The notes under the pieces are model-generated. The model saw nothing but the letters and a program-made list of their open reading frames with translations, did no database searches and was not told where the DNA came from. Source: a virus. Taken from it: 57,535 bases of DNA. Positions within the stretch are counted from its first letter, which is position 1; each line of letters opens with the position of its first letter. Where the stretch lies: the IMG/VR virus record IMGVR_UViG_3300027741_000074, positions 1-57,535 of that record. One strand, written 5' to 3'. Positions 24,084 through 31,077 of the stretch are shown piece by piece. Position numbers and translations under genes: made by a program.

Positions 24084-24219
24084 CAAACAAACAAACACAC
24101 AAACACACAAACGTATGAAAGCAAACAAAGCAAACAAAGCAAACAAAGCAAACAAAGCAAACAAAGCAAACAAAGCAAACAAAGCAAACAAAGCAAACAA
24201 AGCAAACAAAGCAAACAAA
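24084..24219 (+). repeat. simple-sequence tract: CAAA/CACA leader and 11 x GCAAACAAA
   Basis: A run of 4-bp CAAA/CACA units lies just before the ATG at 24115. Directly after it come eleven perfect 9-bp units GCAAACAAA (24121-24219) encoding Ala-Asn-Lys. The 9-bp unit keeps the reading frame whatever its number, while the 4-bp units change only the leader length. A small hairpin TAGTTA/TAACTA at 24064-24082 precedes the tract. Length variation between isolates is expected. Confidence 0.85.
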
Positions 24220-24624
24220 GTAAATAGATATGCAAAGGTGGACTTCTCATCACTTCTCCCACTTATGGCGGGAGTGTGGGAAAGAGAAACGAGTTTGATG
24301 CAAGCGTTCCTTGCGATGTGGAATAAGCAGAAAGATAAGTCGGCTCCGTTAGAATTCCGAGAAGTCTTCTGTGCTTTCGCGCTAGCCAAGGGCTATTGTG
24401 ATAAGTGGGCAGGTGCTGTTGCCCGCGATGCTGATAGAGAATTGTTCGGTATCCGTGGCGTAAGATCCGACAAGGGCAAGCCGAAGGACAAGCCAAAGGC
24501 GGACAAGCCAAAGGCGGACAAGCCTGCGAGTGGCAAGGTTACGCCGCAACAGCTTGCTCACATGGCGAAGGCATTAGATCAAGAAGGCATCGACACCCTC
24601 ATCGGTCTTCTCGTCGCAATGTAA
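24115..24624 (+). CDS. unknown protein with (Ala-Asn-Lys)11 N terminus
   Basis: The 169-residue protein starts MK, then eleven ANK triplets, then a compact region (FSSLLPLMAGVWERETSLMQAFLAMWNKQ ... FREVFCAFALAKGYCDKWAGAVARDA) with the aromatic and helix pattern of a small folded domain. A Lys/Pro/Asp-rich linker follows, containing repeated PKADK, and it ends in a helix (TPQQLAHMAKALDQEGIDTLIGLL). The poly-ANK part may be an in-frame expansion of the A/C-rich translation-start region. It is the first gene of the early plus-strand block. Function unknown. Confidence 0.65.
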   Translation: MKANKANKANKANKANKANKANKANKANKANKANKVNRYAKVDFSSLLPLMAGVWERETSLMQAFLAMWNKQKDKSAPLEFREVFCAFALAKGYCDKWAGAVARDADRELFGIRGVRSDKGKPKDKPKADKPKADKPASGKVTPQQLAHMAKALDQEGIDTLIGLLVAM

Positions 24625-24690
24625 CCTGAATCCTGTAACCTGAATCCTGTAACCTGTAACCTGTAACCTGAATCCGTAATCCTGCATCCT
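24624..24690 (+). repeat. longest heptamer array: nine units of GAATCCT/GTAACCT
   Basis: After the stop codon come units CCTGAAT, CCTGTAA, CCTGAAT, CCTGTAA, CCTGTAA, CCTGTAA, CCTGAAT, then the degenerate CCGTAAT and CCTGCAT, in strict 7-bp phase. The alternation of two unit types indicates growth by unit and dimer duplication. Confidence 0.8.
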
Positions 24691-24777
24691 TAGTTAGGTT
24701 GACTAACTAAGGATGCTGATTGCCTGCTGCTCTTAGTTAGGTAACTAACTAAGGGCATAAGGCAGTTAGTAAACTGC
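24688..24777 (+). ncRNA. structured leader element A, copy 1
   Basis: Hairpin 1: 24688-24697 with 24703-24712 (10 bp). Main hairpin: GCTCTTAGTTAG (24729-24740) with CTAACTAAGGGC (24745-24756). An outer stem TTGCCT (24720-24725) / AGGCAG (24760-24765) closes it. GCAGTT (24762-24767) can instead pair with AACTGC (24772-24777), so outer stem and 3' hairpin exclude each other. It ends 9 nt before the ATG at 24787. Confidence 0.8.
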
Positions 24778-24786
24778 TATTAAAAT

Positions 24787-25005
24787 ATGAAAACAAAAAT
24801 GAATCCACCTCACTATGAGGTAGCTAGAGGTGCTTCTACCTACGGGATAGAGTACCTAATCCAAGAGGGTATGTTCGACTTCTCAAGAAGAAGCATACCC
24901 AAGAAGTTCAAGGGTCGTAAGTCTGCTGAGCGAGAGGCACGTAAGTACGCTGGTGCTTGGGTCGAAGCGGGTATGCGTCCGTATAGACGTTGGGAGGGAT
25001 ACTGA
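24787..25005 (+). CDS. small basic protein of unknown function
   Basis: A 72-residue protein with YEVARGASTYGIEYLIQEGMFDFSRRS followed by an Arg/Lys-rich helix (KKFKGRKSAEREARKYAGAWVEAGMRPYRRWEGY). The layout suggests a small nucleic-acid-binding early protein. Its stop TGA is the first triplet of element A copy 2, and its last two codons (GGATAC) match the bases that precede TGATTGCC in other copies, so the RNA element reaches into the coding end. Confidence 0.65.
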   Translation: MKTKMNPPHYEVARGASTYGIEYLIQEGMFDFSRRSIPKKFKGRKSAEREARKYAGAWVEAGMRPYRRWEGY

Positions 25006-25065
25006 TTGCCCGTTGCTCTTATTCCGCTCCAACGGAATAAGGGCATAGGGCAGTTAGTAACCTGC
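25003..25065 (+). ncRNA. structured leader element A, copy 2 (compensatory variant)
   Basis: Main hairpin: GCTCTTATTCCG (25015-25026) with CGGAATAAGGGC (25033-25044). The distal five base pairs differ from copy 1 on both arms yet stay paired. Outer stem TTGCCC (25006-25011) / GGGCAG (25048-25053) has also changed in concert from TTGCCT / AGGCAG. The alternative 3' hairpin is GCAG (25050-25053) / CTGC (25062-25065). This is the copy that shows structure, not sequence, is conserved. Confidence 0.8.
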
Positions 25066-25073
25066 AACATAAC

Positions 25074-25241
25074 ATGACAACAAATAGAATAGACAACGCA
25101 ATCAAATACCTCATGTCTCGCAATCCAAAGGCATTGCTAGACATGACAACCCCAACCCCAATCCTCGGTCGCCAGATCGTGCTGTGGCTACCTAAGAAGG
25201 TATCCAGTCTGGCATTCGACTTGCCGCCTCTCAAGCGGTGA
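25074..25241 (+). CDS. 55-residue early protein
   Basis: The frame reads MTTNRIDNAIKYLMSRNPKAL and ends SLAFDLPPLKR with an internal PTPILGRQIVLWLPKKV segment. It lies between element A copies 2 and 3, and its TGA is the first triplet of copy 3, the same junction as in the previous gene. That repeated arrangement is the main evidence that the short frame is real. Helical N terminus, then a hydrophobic strand. Function unknown. Confidence 0.6.
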   Translation: MTTNRIDNAIKYLMSRNPKALLDMTTPTPILGRQIVLWLPKKVSSLAFDLPPLKR

Positions 25242-25303
25242 TTGCCCGTTGCTCTTAGTTAGCTCACCTAACTAAGGGCATAGGACAGTTCATGTTGGAC
25301 TGC
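25239..25303 (+). ncRNA. structured leader element A, copy 3
   Basis: Main hairpin GCTCTTAGTTAG (25251-25262) / CTAACTAAGGGC (25268-25279). The outer stem TTGCCC (25242-25247) / GGACAG (25283-25288) has one mismatch. The alternative 3' hairpin is CAGT (25286-25289) / ACTG (25299-25302). It precedes the ATG at 25328 with an A/T-rich leader. Confidence 0.75.
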
Positions 25304-25327
25304 AACTAAACCATAATAAATAAAAAT

Positions 25328-25564
25328 ATGAAAAACAAAGAATGTAGTTTACGACAACTCATTATTGAATCCCTGACAGATGCCCTTGCAAAGGGGAAAT
25401 GCGAATGGGAAGCTGCGTTCCCTGAGGGCTTACCCATTGATGTACCCATTGATGACAAGGGTTATATCCAATACTCACGGATTCCAAGGTCATTTGTCGA
25501 AAAGCAAAACGACGAAACCCTGTTTCGTCTTTATACGGCCAACTGCTGTTTAGCTTTTCGCTGA
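25328..25564 (+). CDS. 78-residue early protein
   Basis: The product has an amphipathic helix (SLRQLIIESLTDALAKGKCEWEAAF) followed by an acidic middle with PIDVPIDDKGYIQYSRIP and an aromatic C terminus with two cysteines (LYTANCCLAF). No family is recognised. It is framed by element A copies 3 and 4, and its 3' flank enters a short heptamer array (25563-25577). It belongs to the set of four small genes that share this RNA element. Confidence 0.65.
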   Translation: MKNKECSLRQLIIESLTDALAKGKCEWEAAFPEGLPIDVPIDDKGYIQYSRIPRSFVEKQNDETLFRLYTANCCLAFR

Positions 25565-25573
25565 ACCCTGTAT

Positions 25574-25668
25574 CCTTAGTTAGTCAACCTAACTAAGGAT
25601 ACTGATTGCCTGCTGCTCTTAGTTAGGTAACTAACTAACTAAGGGCACAAGGCAGTTATGAAGACTGC
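25574..25668 (+). ncRNA. structured leader element A, copy 4
   Basis: Hairpin 1: 25574-25583 with 25589-25598 (10 bp, as in copy 1 with a different loop). Main hairpin: 25615-25626 with 25635-25646, whose loop is enlarged by a CTAA duplication. Outer stem TTGCCT (25606-25611) / AGGCAG (25650-25655), alternative 3' hairpin GCAGT (25652-25656) / ACTGC (25664-25668). It precedes the ATG at 25696. Confidence 0.8.
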
Positions 25669-25695
25669 AACTAAACCATAAATACAAATAGAAAT

Positions 25696-26817
25696 ATGAA
25701 AACAAGAGCACAGATAGAAATCACACACGATGACATCGAAGGTGATGTCATCGACATTATCAATGAAGCGATCTACGAAGCGCGGGGAATCCGCGTCTCG
25801 CTTGACGCTTTCTTATTCAATAGCAAGACTCGCTTGCTATCTCACTCATTGGAAGTCCGTGACAACTGCGGTTCCATAAGCAGTTACTGCTTCCATGAGC
25901 ATGTGAAGCTCTCATACCGAGGGTTGCCGATTACTCTTCACCTACCGCCAGTCATGTCAGAAGGTAGACAGGTAGATTATTACGCCACAGATCCACAGTC
26001 TTTAGTTGACTATGCCCGTTGGGCTAACGTCGTGTTACCCTTCAACCCTTTAGACGAGAAGAGCGGCCTTCGGTTTGTCTCGCGTCATACCACAAGCGTT
26101 TACAGTTCCGACAATCACGCTAGGTTCACTGACCCAAAGCGCATTGTCTCTTGCGTCAACGACTTGATGAAGCACCTAAATAGAGAAGCCTTGAGTCAGC
26201 TCGTCACTAACCCCATGCTTGCTCGCATCGAGTCCGCGATTGCCAATCAAGGTTATCATTGTGAGTTCATCTCCGACGATGTTACCATCTCAGAGGTCTA
26301 CTACAACGAGAGCAGCACGACGAACAAGTTCGTTAGCTGCATGGCAGGCAAGTCTGCTGCATGGTTTGAGATCTACGATGATCTTCAATCACATGACCGT
26401 CTGACGATGGTTCGCCTAGTCAATGGTAGCGGCGAGTTTAAGGGTCGCGCCTTGTGCTGGAAAGGTAGTAATCCAGATGACTTGTATCTCGATAGGCTCT
26501 ACGTTCCTGAGTCCAACGGCGTGCAGCTCGTCGATGCGTTAGATGCTTTCAAGAAGTTCTGCGCTGAGAATAACATCCGCAAGACTACGTTCAGCAAGAC
26601 TGCTGAGTCCATCGGCTTAGAGTACAAGCCGATCTCCATTGAGGTGCCGCAACGTCTCAACTTCTACGATTACTTCCCGTATGCTGATTCCATGTATCGG
26701 TTCTGTTCCGATGGCAAGCTACGCAACCACTCGAACTATCCTTCAGGTGTGTATCTTGTATCGGAGTTGCGTTGTACTGACGGCACCGTCGAAGGTAACG
26801 ACGATCAAGATGTTTAA
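25696..26817 (+). CDS. unknown 373-residue early protein
   Basis: I do not recognise the family with confidence. The first 60 residues are acidic and helical (DIEGDVIDIINEAIYEARG). Residues 185-320 contain GEFKGRALCWKGSNPDDLYLDRLYVPESNGVQLVDALDAFKKFCAENN, an arrangement seen in uncharacterised phage proteins in which a strand pair with a GRA-hydrophobic-W signature is followed by a DR(L/I)Y strand and a helix, somewhat like an acetyltransferase core. It is the largest gene preceded by element A. It is followed after 13 bp by the peptidase gene. Confidence 0.65.
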   Translation: MKTRAQIEITHDDIEGDVIDIINEAIYEARGIRVSLDAFLFNSKTRLLSHSLEVRDNCGSISSYCFHEHVKLSYRGLPITLHLPPVMSEGRQVDYYATDPQSLVDYARWANVVLPFNPLDEKSGLRFVSRHTTSVYSSDNHARFTDPKRIVSCVNDLMKHLNREALSQLVTNPMLARIESAIANQGYHCEFISDDVTISEVYYNESSTTNKFVSCMAGKSAAWFEIYDDLQSHDRLTMVRLVNGSGEFKGRALCWKGSNPDDLYLDRLYVPESNGVQLVDALDAFKKFCAENNIRKTTFSKTAESIGLEYKPISIEVPQRLNFYDYFPYADSMYRFCSDGKLRNHSNYPSGVYLVSELRCTDGTVEGNDDQDV

Positions 26818-26830
26818 CAGAATAACCAAT

Positions 26831-27847
26831 ATGAAAATCAATACACAACTATTACTCGATGTCTTCGCAATCCAAAATCCATCACGCAATGTTGCGTGTA
26901 ACAATGAGGCAATGCGTGTCATCCAATCCCTGATTCCTGAATCCTGCACCGTGGTTCGGTGTGCTGGCAACATGATCGTTCGCAAAGGTGACACGTCCAA
27001 GATCCATCCGTTCTTCGTTGCGCACATGGATCAGGTACATGACTATGTGCCGTTCATGCGGCTCAGCATCGACAACAATATCCTGTCAGCGTATGACGGC
27101 AACGGCGCGCAATGCGGGACGGGCGGTGACGACAAGTGTGGCATCTATCTAGCACTCGAAATGCTACATCGTTTGCCCACTGTATCCTGTGTCTTCGTCC
27201 GTGACGAGGAGGTCGGTTGCCTAGGCTCGGCTATCGTGCCGATGGAGTGGTTCGCCAATGCGGCCTTTGTCCTGCAAGCTGACCGCAACAATCGTACCTT
27301 CGACATCATCCGCGATACTAACGGTATGTGCTGCGCTAGTGACGACTTCATGGATGCGCTGTTCGACCTGCCTGTTGCATCGAAGCACGGAGAGGATACA
27401 GGTAGCATCACTGACATTGGCGAGCTAGCAAGACGCAAGCTGCACGTCTCTTGTGTCAACATCTCATCAGGCTACCACCGCCCGCATCAGTCAAAGGAGA
27501 TCGTCAACCTTATCGAGTTGGCTATTGCTTGTGAGCTAGCCTTGCAGGCCGCGACTAACTACGGACATAAGCAGTGGTTGCACACCGCTACTAGCTCGAA
27601 CAATAACTATGGATACGAGAGCCACTTCAAGAAGTACAGTCGCTTCGATGACTTCGACAATGATTATCTAGCCTCTGATGATGTAACCGAAGACGTGTTC
27701 GAGCTTACGCCAGAACGCGAGTCGCTTATCAGTATGCTCGAAGATTTAGGTTATGACCGCCACTTCGATTTACTGGAGGCGTACGACACCGACGAGTTGA
27801 TCAAGTGGGTAGAAGGAGAGACCAGAAGGGGGACAACCTTAGTCTAA
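26831..27847 (+). CDS. M20/M28/M42-type co-catalytic zinc aminopeptidase
   Basis: The 338-residue enzyme keeps the full metal set of the two-zinc exopeptidases: HMD at 65-67, GGDDK at 98-102, the catalytic DEE at 125-127, ADR with D151 and a late His in SGYHRPH at about 215. These correspond to the ligands of M20/M28/M42 aminopeptidases and carboxypeptidases. It would trim N-terminal residues from peptides or cleave small peptides in the cytoplasm. The C-terminal 80 residues are acidic and unrelated to the fold. The start at 26831 gives an N terminus of normal length; a longer frame to 26639 overlaps the previous gene. Such a complete exopeptidase is unusual in phage early regions. Confidence 0.8.
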   Translation: MKINTQLLLDVFAIQNPSRNVACNNEAMRVIQSLIPESCTVVRCAGNMIVRKGDTSKIHPFFVAHMDQVHDYVPFMRLSIDNNILSAYDGNGAQCGTGGDDKCGIYLALEMLHRLPTVSCVFVRDEEVGCLGSAIVPMEWFANAAFVLQADRNNRTFDIIRDTNGMCCASDDFMDALFDLPVASKHGEDTGSITDIGELARRKLHVSCVNISSGYHRPHQSKEIVNLIELAIACELALQAATNYGHKQWLHTATSSNNNYGYESHFKKYSRFDDFDNDYLASDDVTEDVFELTPERESLISMLEDLGYDRHFDLLEAYDTDELIKWVEGETRRGTTLV

Positions 27848-27898
27848 TGACAAACCAATGCGTAGCTTACCGCATAGTTGGAGCACAACACAAACACA
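27847..27898 (+). ncRNA. leader element B, copy 1 (pseudoknot-capable)
   Basis: Stem 1 ATGCG (27858-27862) / CGCAT (27871-27875). The loop contains GCTT (27865-27868), which can pair with downstream GAGC (27881-27884) to form an H-type pseudoknot. The whole 52-bp segment is identical to 28235-28286. It leads into an A/C-rich leader for the ATG at 27914. Confidence 0.75.
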
Positions 27899-27913
27899 TA
27901 ACACAACAAACAT

Positions 27914-28222
27914 ATGATATACATTGACCAAAAATTCACAATCTGGGAGCGTTTCTCAATCGAGGACGAAAACAAAGAAGCACTTGAGTCTTTTCTGAAA
28001 GAGAATCCTCAAGCCTCAAGCCTCGACATTTACGATTGGGCGCACGAACAAGGTTTAGATCCTCATTGCGAAATCTTGGAAGGCACTCAAGAATCACTTG
28101 ATTCACAAGACAACGACGGCCAAGCAACTCTTGAGATTACCCAAGATCGAAAACCTTTGTGGAATAATAGCCCCGAATCGTGCTTCCCTACGGATTTCAC
28201 GATATGCGGAACAGACATCTAA
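27914..28222 (+). CDS. acidic 102-residue early protein
   Basis: The protein is strongly acidic, with a strand-like start (MIYIDQKFTIWERFSIEDENKEALESFLKENPQAS), a short helix (LDIYDWAHEQG) and a flexible Gln/Asp-rich C-terminal half. The first 55 residues resemble a small alpha/beta domain found in uncharacterised phage proteins. No motif gives a function; small acidic early proteins are often host-protein inhibitors, but that cannot be shown here. It is preceded by leader element B. Confidence 0.6.
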   Translation: MIYIDQKFTIWERFSIEDENKEALESFLKENPQASSLDIYDWAHEQGLDPHCEILEGTQESLDSQDNDGQATLEITQDRKPLWNNSPESCFPTDFTICGTDI

Positions 28223-28234
28223 CAAGTCATAAAT

Positions 28235-28286
28235 ATGACAAACCAATGCGTAGCTTACCGCATAGTTGGAGCACAACACAAACACA
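28235..28286 (+). ncRNA. leader element B, copy 2
   Basis: Identical over 52 bp to 27847-27898. Stem 1 28246-28250 / 28259-28263, pseudoknot arm GCTT (28253-28256) / GAGC (28269-28272). A GTCAT-AAAT-ATGAC hairpin directly upstream adds a second stem. It precedes the ATG at 28303. Confidence 0.75.
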
Positions 28287-28302
28287 CAACATAACTAAAC
28301 CA

Positions 28303-28482
28303 ATGAGACTTAAAGTATTCAAGAAAAAACTTACAGGCTATTACATCCTCAAAGAAATCGCCATCCTTAAAGGTTTCTGGGACGACATCAAACAAGAGGC
28401 AGTGATACCAGAAGGTTACACGGTAGAGACCGACGGTATCTTATGGTCGATCAGACTCAGTAGCGACGGGGAGCAAGGTTAG
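28303..28482 (+). CDS. 59-residue early protein
   Basis: The product reads MRLKVFKKKLTGYYILKEIAI then GFWDDIKQEAVIPEGYTVETDGILWSIRL, a basic N terminus followed by a small beta-type domain. The start at 28303 is fixed by the shared A/C-rich leader that ends in CCA-ATGAG: a 30-bp segment including this start codon (28278-28307) is repeated exactly at 28488-28517 before the next gene. Function unknown. Confidence 0.6.
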   Translation: MRLKVFKKKLTGYYILKEIAILKGFWDDIKQEAVIPEGYTVETDGILWSIRLSSDGEQG

Positions 28483-28512
28483 ACTATACAAACACACAAC
28501 ATAACTAAACCA

Positions 28513-28758
28513 ATGAGTGAAGAACCCACACTAAACGACAACGAGGCAAACGTAACACGGATCGTCCGTGCCGTGTGCCCGAACGGCAAGCCCATGATTG
28601 TGCAAGCAGAGTACTGCGACGACAGGGGCATAGACATCGACACCCTTAATGTCTTTCCTGTATTTGGAGATAAGGTAGGTGAACGCTTGCCCATCGACGA
28701 CGAGACTAGATACCATGCCGCCTTAGGGTTTACACAAATTCTTGACAAAATGTCTTGA
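28513..28758 (+). CDS. 81-residue acidic early protein
   Basis: The protein contains VTRIVRAVCPNGKPMIVQAEYCDDRGIDIDTLNVFPVFGD, a compact alternating strand pattern, and an acidic N terminus. It begins at the second copy of the 30-bp identical leader (28488-28517), which lacks any Shine-Dalgarno sequence and must be enough for initiation. Family unknown. It is followed by a CCGAC/GTCGG hairpin (28796-28800 / 28817-28821) that precedes the MoxR-like gene. Confidence 0.6.
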   Translation: MSEEPTLNDNEANVTRIVRAVCPNGKPMIVQAEYCDDRGIDIDTLNVFPVFGDKVGERLPIDDETRYHAALGFTQILDKMS

Positions 28759-28847
28759 ACTTTTCAGGCAACTGAATTACAACACGAACGCAACACCGAC
28801 TGCGTCAGCACAAATGGTCGGCACCTTACACAGATAGACACAACATT

Positions 28848-29942
28848 ATGACAACGACAAACACTGCTATTAACTCCATCAAACCATCCGAACTCTTGCC
28901 TCTTGCGGAAGCGGCAAGCATGATCGACCGCTTCCTTATGATCGTAGGGTCAGGCGGTGCAGGCAAGACCTCAATGGTCTGCAATGTCCTCGGCCCTGCA
29001 ATGGGACGTGAGGTATGGGAAGTCAACCTCAACGGACAAGGCCCACAAGAAACGACAGGCTACCTTGTGCCTGACTCCGTCACGAGGGATGGCTGGTTCT
29101 CCGCTCCTGAAATCTGGCCTACGCTAGATCGAGTCGGTGATCGGCCTGTCCTCCTGTTCCTCGATGAGGTCAATGACTACGACTCGCAAGTCAGAGCCTT
29201 GCTTCGTAGCCTGTACCCTGCATCTGGCAAGCGGAAGATTGGTTCCCATACCTTAGGCACTAACGTCTTCGTTGTGTGTGCCACTAACCGACGTTGCGAT
29301 GGTACTCGTTCAGCGGTAGAGGATGCCCCGTTCACTGAACGCTGTATCAAAGTCACGCTTGAGCCTAACGTCAGCGACTGGCTCGACTGGTACGACACGA
29401 ACCCCAAGCTCACCGCTAGTGGTTCTCATGTGCCCTCGTTCCTCCGCTTCGGTACTACAGGCGGCGATGGTCTCGACCACTTCAACCCGCCTGTCGTCAT
29501 GCCGTATGACGGAGCACCGCATCCTTGTCCTCGTACATGGGAGGCAGTCGCATTGCTTGAGCCGATCCGTACTACGGCACGAGACATCTACCGCAAAGCA
29601 GTCAAAGGTTGCATCGGTGACCGTGCAGCGTCTGCGTTCTTCGGGTTCCTGCAACACGTTGACAAGTTGCCTGACATCGCCGCCCTTCGTGCCAATGCTG
29701 ACACGTTCCAAGTGCCTGACGATCCTGCCAGTCAGTTCGCCCTTGTGTCGGCTTGTTTGAGCGGTGCAACGAGGGGCGTGAAGGACATACCGATTGCCGT
29801 GCATAGCGGTGGGTTCGACTGGCTTGTTACCCTACTGCTCAAGTGCAGAGGTGACATCCGTGAGTTCGGTGCACGCTCCGCTGAACGTAGAGGCATCCCA
29901 CTCAGCGAGCATCCTAAATCCCATGCCTTGATCTTAGGCTAA
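28848..29942 (+). CDS. MoxR-type AAA+ ATPase
   Basis: The 364-residue protein has Walker A GSGGAGKTS (about 34-42), Walker B LLFLDEVND (about 102-110), sensor 1 VVCATNRR (about 142-149) and an arginine-finger candidate in FTERCIKV. The region after the ATPase core is helical. Phage and bacterial MoxR ATPases act with VWA-domain partners as chaperones or metal-inserting machines. Such partners follow at 30011 and 31120. All are transcribed together, with hairpin leaders in between. Confidence 0.85.
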   Translation: MTTTNTAINSIKPSELLPLAEAASMIDRFLMIVGSGGAGKTSMVCNVLGPAMGREVWEVNLNGQGPQETTGYLVPDSVTRDGWFSAPEIWPTLDRVGDRPVLLFLDEVNDYDSQVRALLRSLYPASGKRKIGSHTLGTNVFVVCATNRRCDGTRSAVEDAPFTERCIKVTLEPNVSDWLDWYDTNPKLTASGSHVPSFLRFGTTGGDGLDHFNPPVVMPYDGAPHPCPRTWEAVALLEPIRTTARDIYRKAVKGCIGDRAASAFFGFLQHVDKLPDIAALRANADTFQVPDDPASQFALVSACLSGATRGVKDIPIAVHSGGFDWLVTLLLKCRGDIREFGARSAERRGIPLSEHPKSHALILG

Positions 29943-29948
29943 ATGGAT

Positions 29949-29975
29949 CTGCGTAGCTTACCGCATAGTTGAAGC
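29949..29975 (+). ncRNA. leader element B, copy 3 (diverged flanks)
   Basis: Stem TGCG (29950-29953) / CGCA (29962-29965). GCTT in the loop (29956-29959) pairs with AAGC (29972-29975), where copies 1 and 2 have GAGC: a U-A pair replaces a U-G pair. Flanking bases differ, so the core is what is kept. It precedes the ATG at 30011. Confidence 0.7.
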
Positions 29976-30010
29976 GTTCATTAACAACACAACAAACTAG
30001 ATACAATACT

Positions 30011-30886
30011 ATGACAACTACTACATTGAACCTCGGCACTGCTCAATCACTCGTGCTCTGCCACTACTCGACAACAGCACCTGCTACCACTGCGCTCAAC
30101 CGCTCCGCTTCGGCACGAGCGATCACGTCAGCAGGTGCAGAGAAGGATGCGGCCCGACTATACAACACGATCCTTGCCGCCAAAGGTACGGCGGTGGGCA
30201 AAGCAATCAGTCTGCAACAGCGGACGGGCGTTGCAGTTCGCCGCTTCGGTATGCTCTGCCAGACTGGCGGGTTCTACCTACGCATCAAGGATGTGGACGC
30301 AGTGCAGAACGTGTTCGACGATGCCATTGCAGAACTCGACACGATTCGTGAGGACATCCTCGCAACGTACCCTGACCTGCTCAACATCGTGAAGAGCAGA
30401 CTCGCTAGCTTCGCAACTGAGGTCAGCATCCCGACTGCTACCGAAGTGGCAAGCAAGTTCACGATGCGCTTGTCTGTCATCAATCGACCTGTCGCAGTCA
30501 ATGAGGCAGTGCTCGTTGGCTTAACCGAAGAGGTAGCTAATCGGGTACGAGCAGACAGCCAACGTCAGATCGAAGAGGACTTCCGCGCATCTCATGCTGG
30601 TCCTGTTCGTGACCTCAAGAAGGTGATCGAGGACTTCACCGACGCGATGCGTAACGCTGACCGCTTGCACCTCACGCAGTTCGACAAGCTGCGCGACGAG
30701 GCAAAGCGTGTGAAGAACCTGAACTTCCTTGACCTGCCTGAGATTGATGCGGTAGTAAAGCTCGCTGCCGAAGCTGCCGCCTCACCTATCGGTGTGCCTA
30801 CTAAGTCAGAGCGTGAGACCATCGCCGCCAAAGCGGAGAAGGCTATCACCAAAGCAGACGAGACGCTTGCCGCCCTCGGCCTGTAA
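30011..30886 (+). CDS. DUF3150-like partner of the MoxR/VWA module
   Basis: The 291-residue protein is mostly helical, Ala-rich and poor in aromatics. It starts with a Thr/Ala-rich segment, then SARAITSAGAEKDAARLYNTILAAKG, a central RRFGMLCQTGGFYLRI segment and long charged helices (DLKKVIEDFTDAMRNADRLH). It resembles the DUF3150 proteins that phages encode between MoxR and VWA genes, which is exactly its place here. The start at 30011 follows the A/C-rich leader. The biochemical role of this family is not known to me. Confidence 0.6.
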   Translation: MTTTTLNLGTAQSLVLCHYSTTAPATTALNRSASARAITSAGAEKDAARLYNTILAAKGTAVGKAISLQQRTGVAVRRFGMLCQTGGFYLRIKDVDAVQNVFDDAIAELDTIREDILATYPDLLNIVKSRLASFATEVSIPTATEVASKFTMRLSVINRPVAVNEAVLVGLTEEVANRVRADSQRQIEEDFRASHAGPVRDLKKVIEDFTDAMRNADRLHLTQFDKLRDEAKRVKNLNFLDLPEIDAVVKLAAEAAASPIGVPTKSERETIAAKAEKAITKADETLAALGL

Positions 30887-30898
30887 CATAACACGAAT

Positions 30899-31069
30899 AT
30901 GGACAAGAATAACTACACACTATTAGAAGAAGCAACCGCCAGACTTATGCAATGCTTTGGAGTTCTGGAAGGTACTATCTTTAAATCCGACTGGAGTGAC
31001 TTTGGGATTACTCCTGAGATGGCAATGCTTCTGGAGGAAGCATGGGCCAAACACTACGTTAACCTGTAA
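30899..31069 (+). CDS. 56-residue early protein
   Basis: The frame reads MDKNNYTLLEEATARLMQCF with a DWSDFGITPEMAMLLEEAW helix pair near the end. It begins 12 bp after the previous stop with an ACATAACACGAAT leader of the usual composition and ends in CTGTAA, where a heptamer repeat begins. Small acidic all-helical protein; function unknown. Confidence 0.55.
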   Translation: MDKNNYTLLEEATARLMQCFGVLEGTIFKSDWSDFGITPEMAMLLEEAWAKHYVNL

Positions 31070-31077
31070 CCTGTATC

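Noticed and set aside
24688-25668. CRISPR-like array from repeated hairpins
   Set aside because: The units are separated by whole genes, the spacing is irregular and the repeats differ by paired substitutions, so this is not a CRISPR array.
27847-28286. Leader peptide MTNQCVAYRIVGAQHKH in element B
   Set aside because: The frame is open in copies 1 and 2 only because they are identical DNA. In copy 3 the core is kept in a different frame that ends after nine codons, so RNA structure, not peptide, is conserved.
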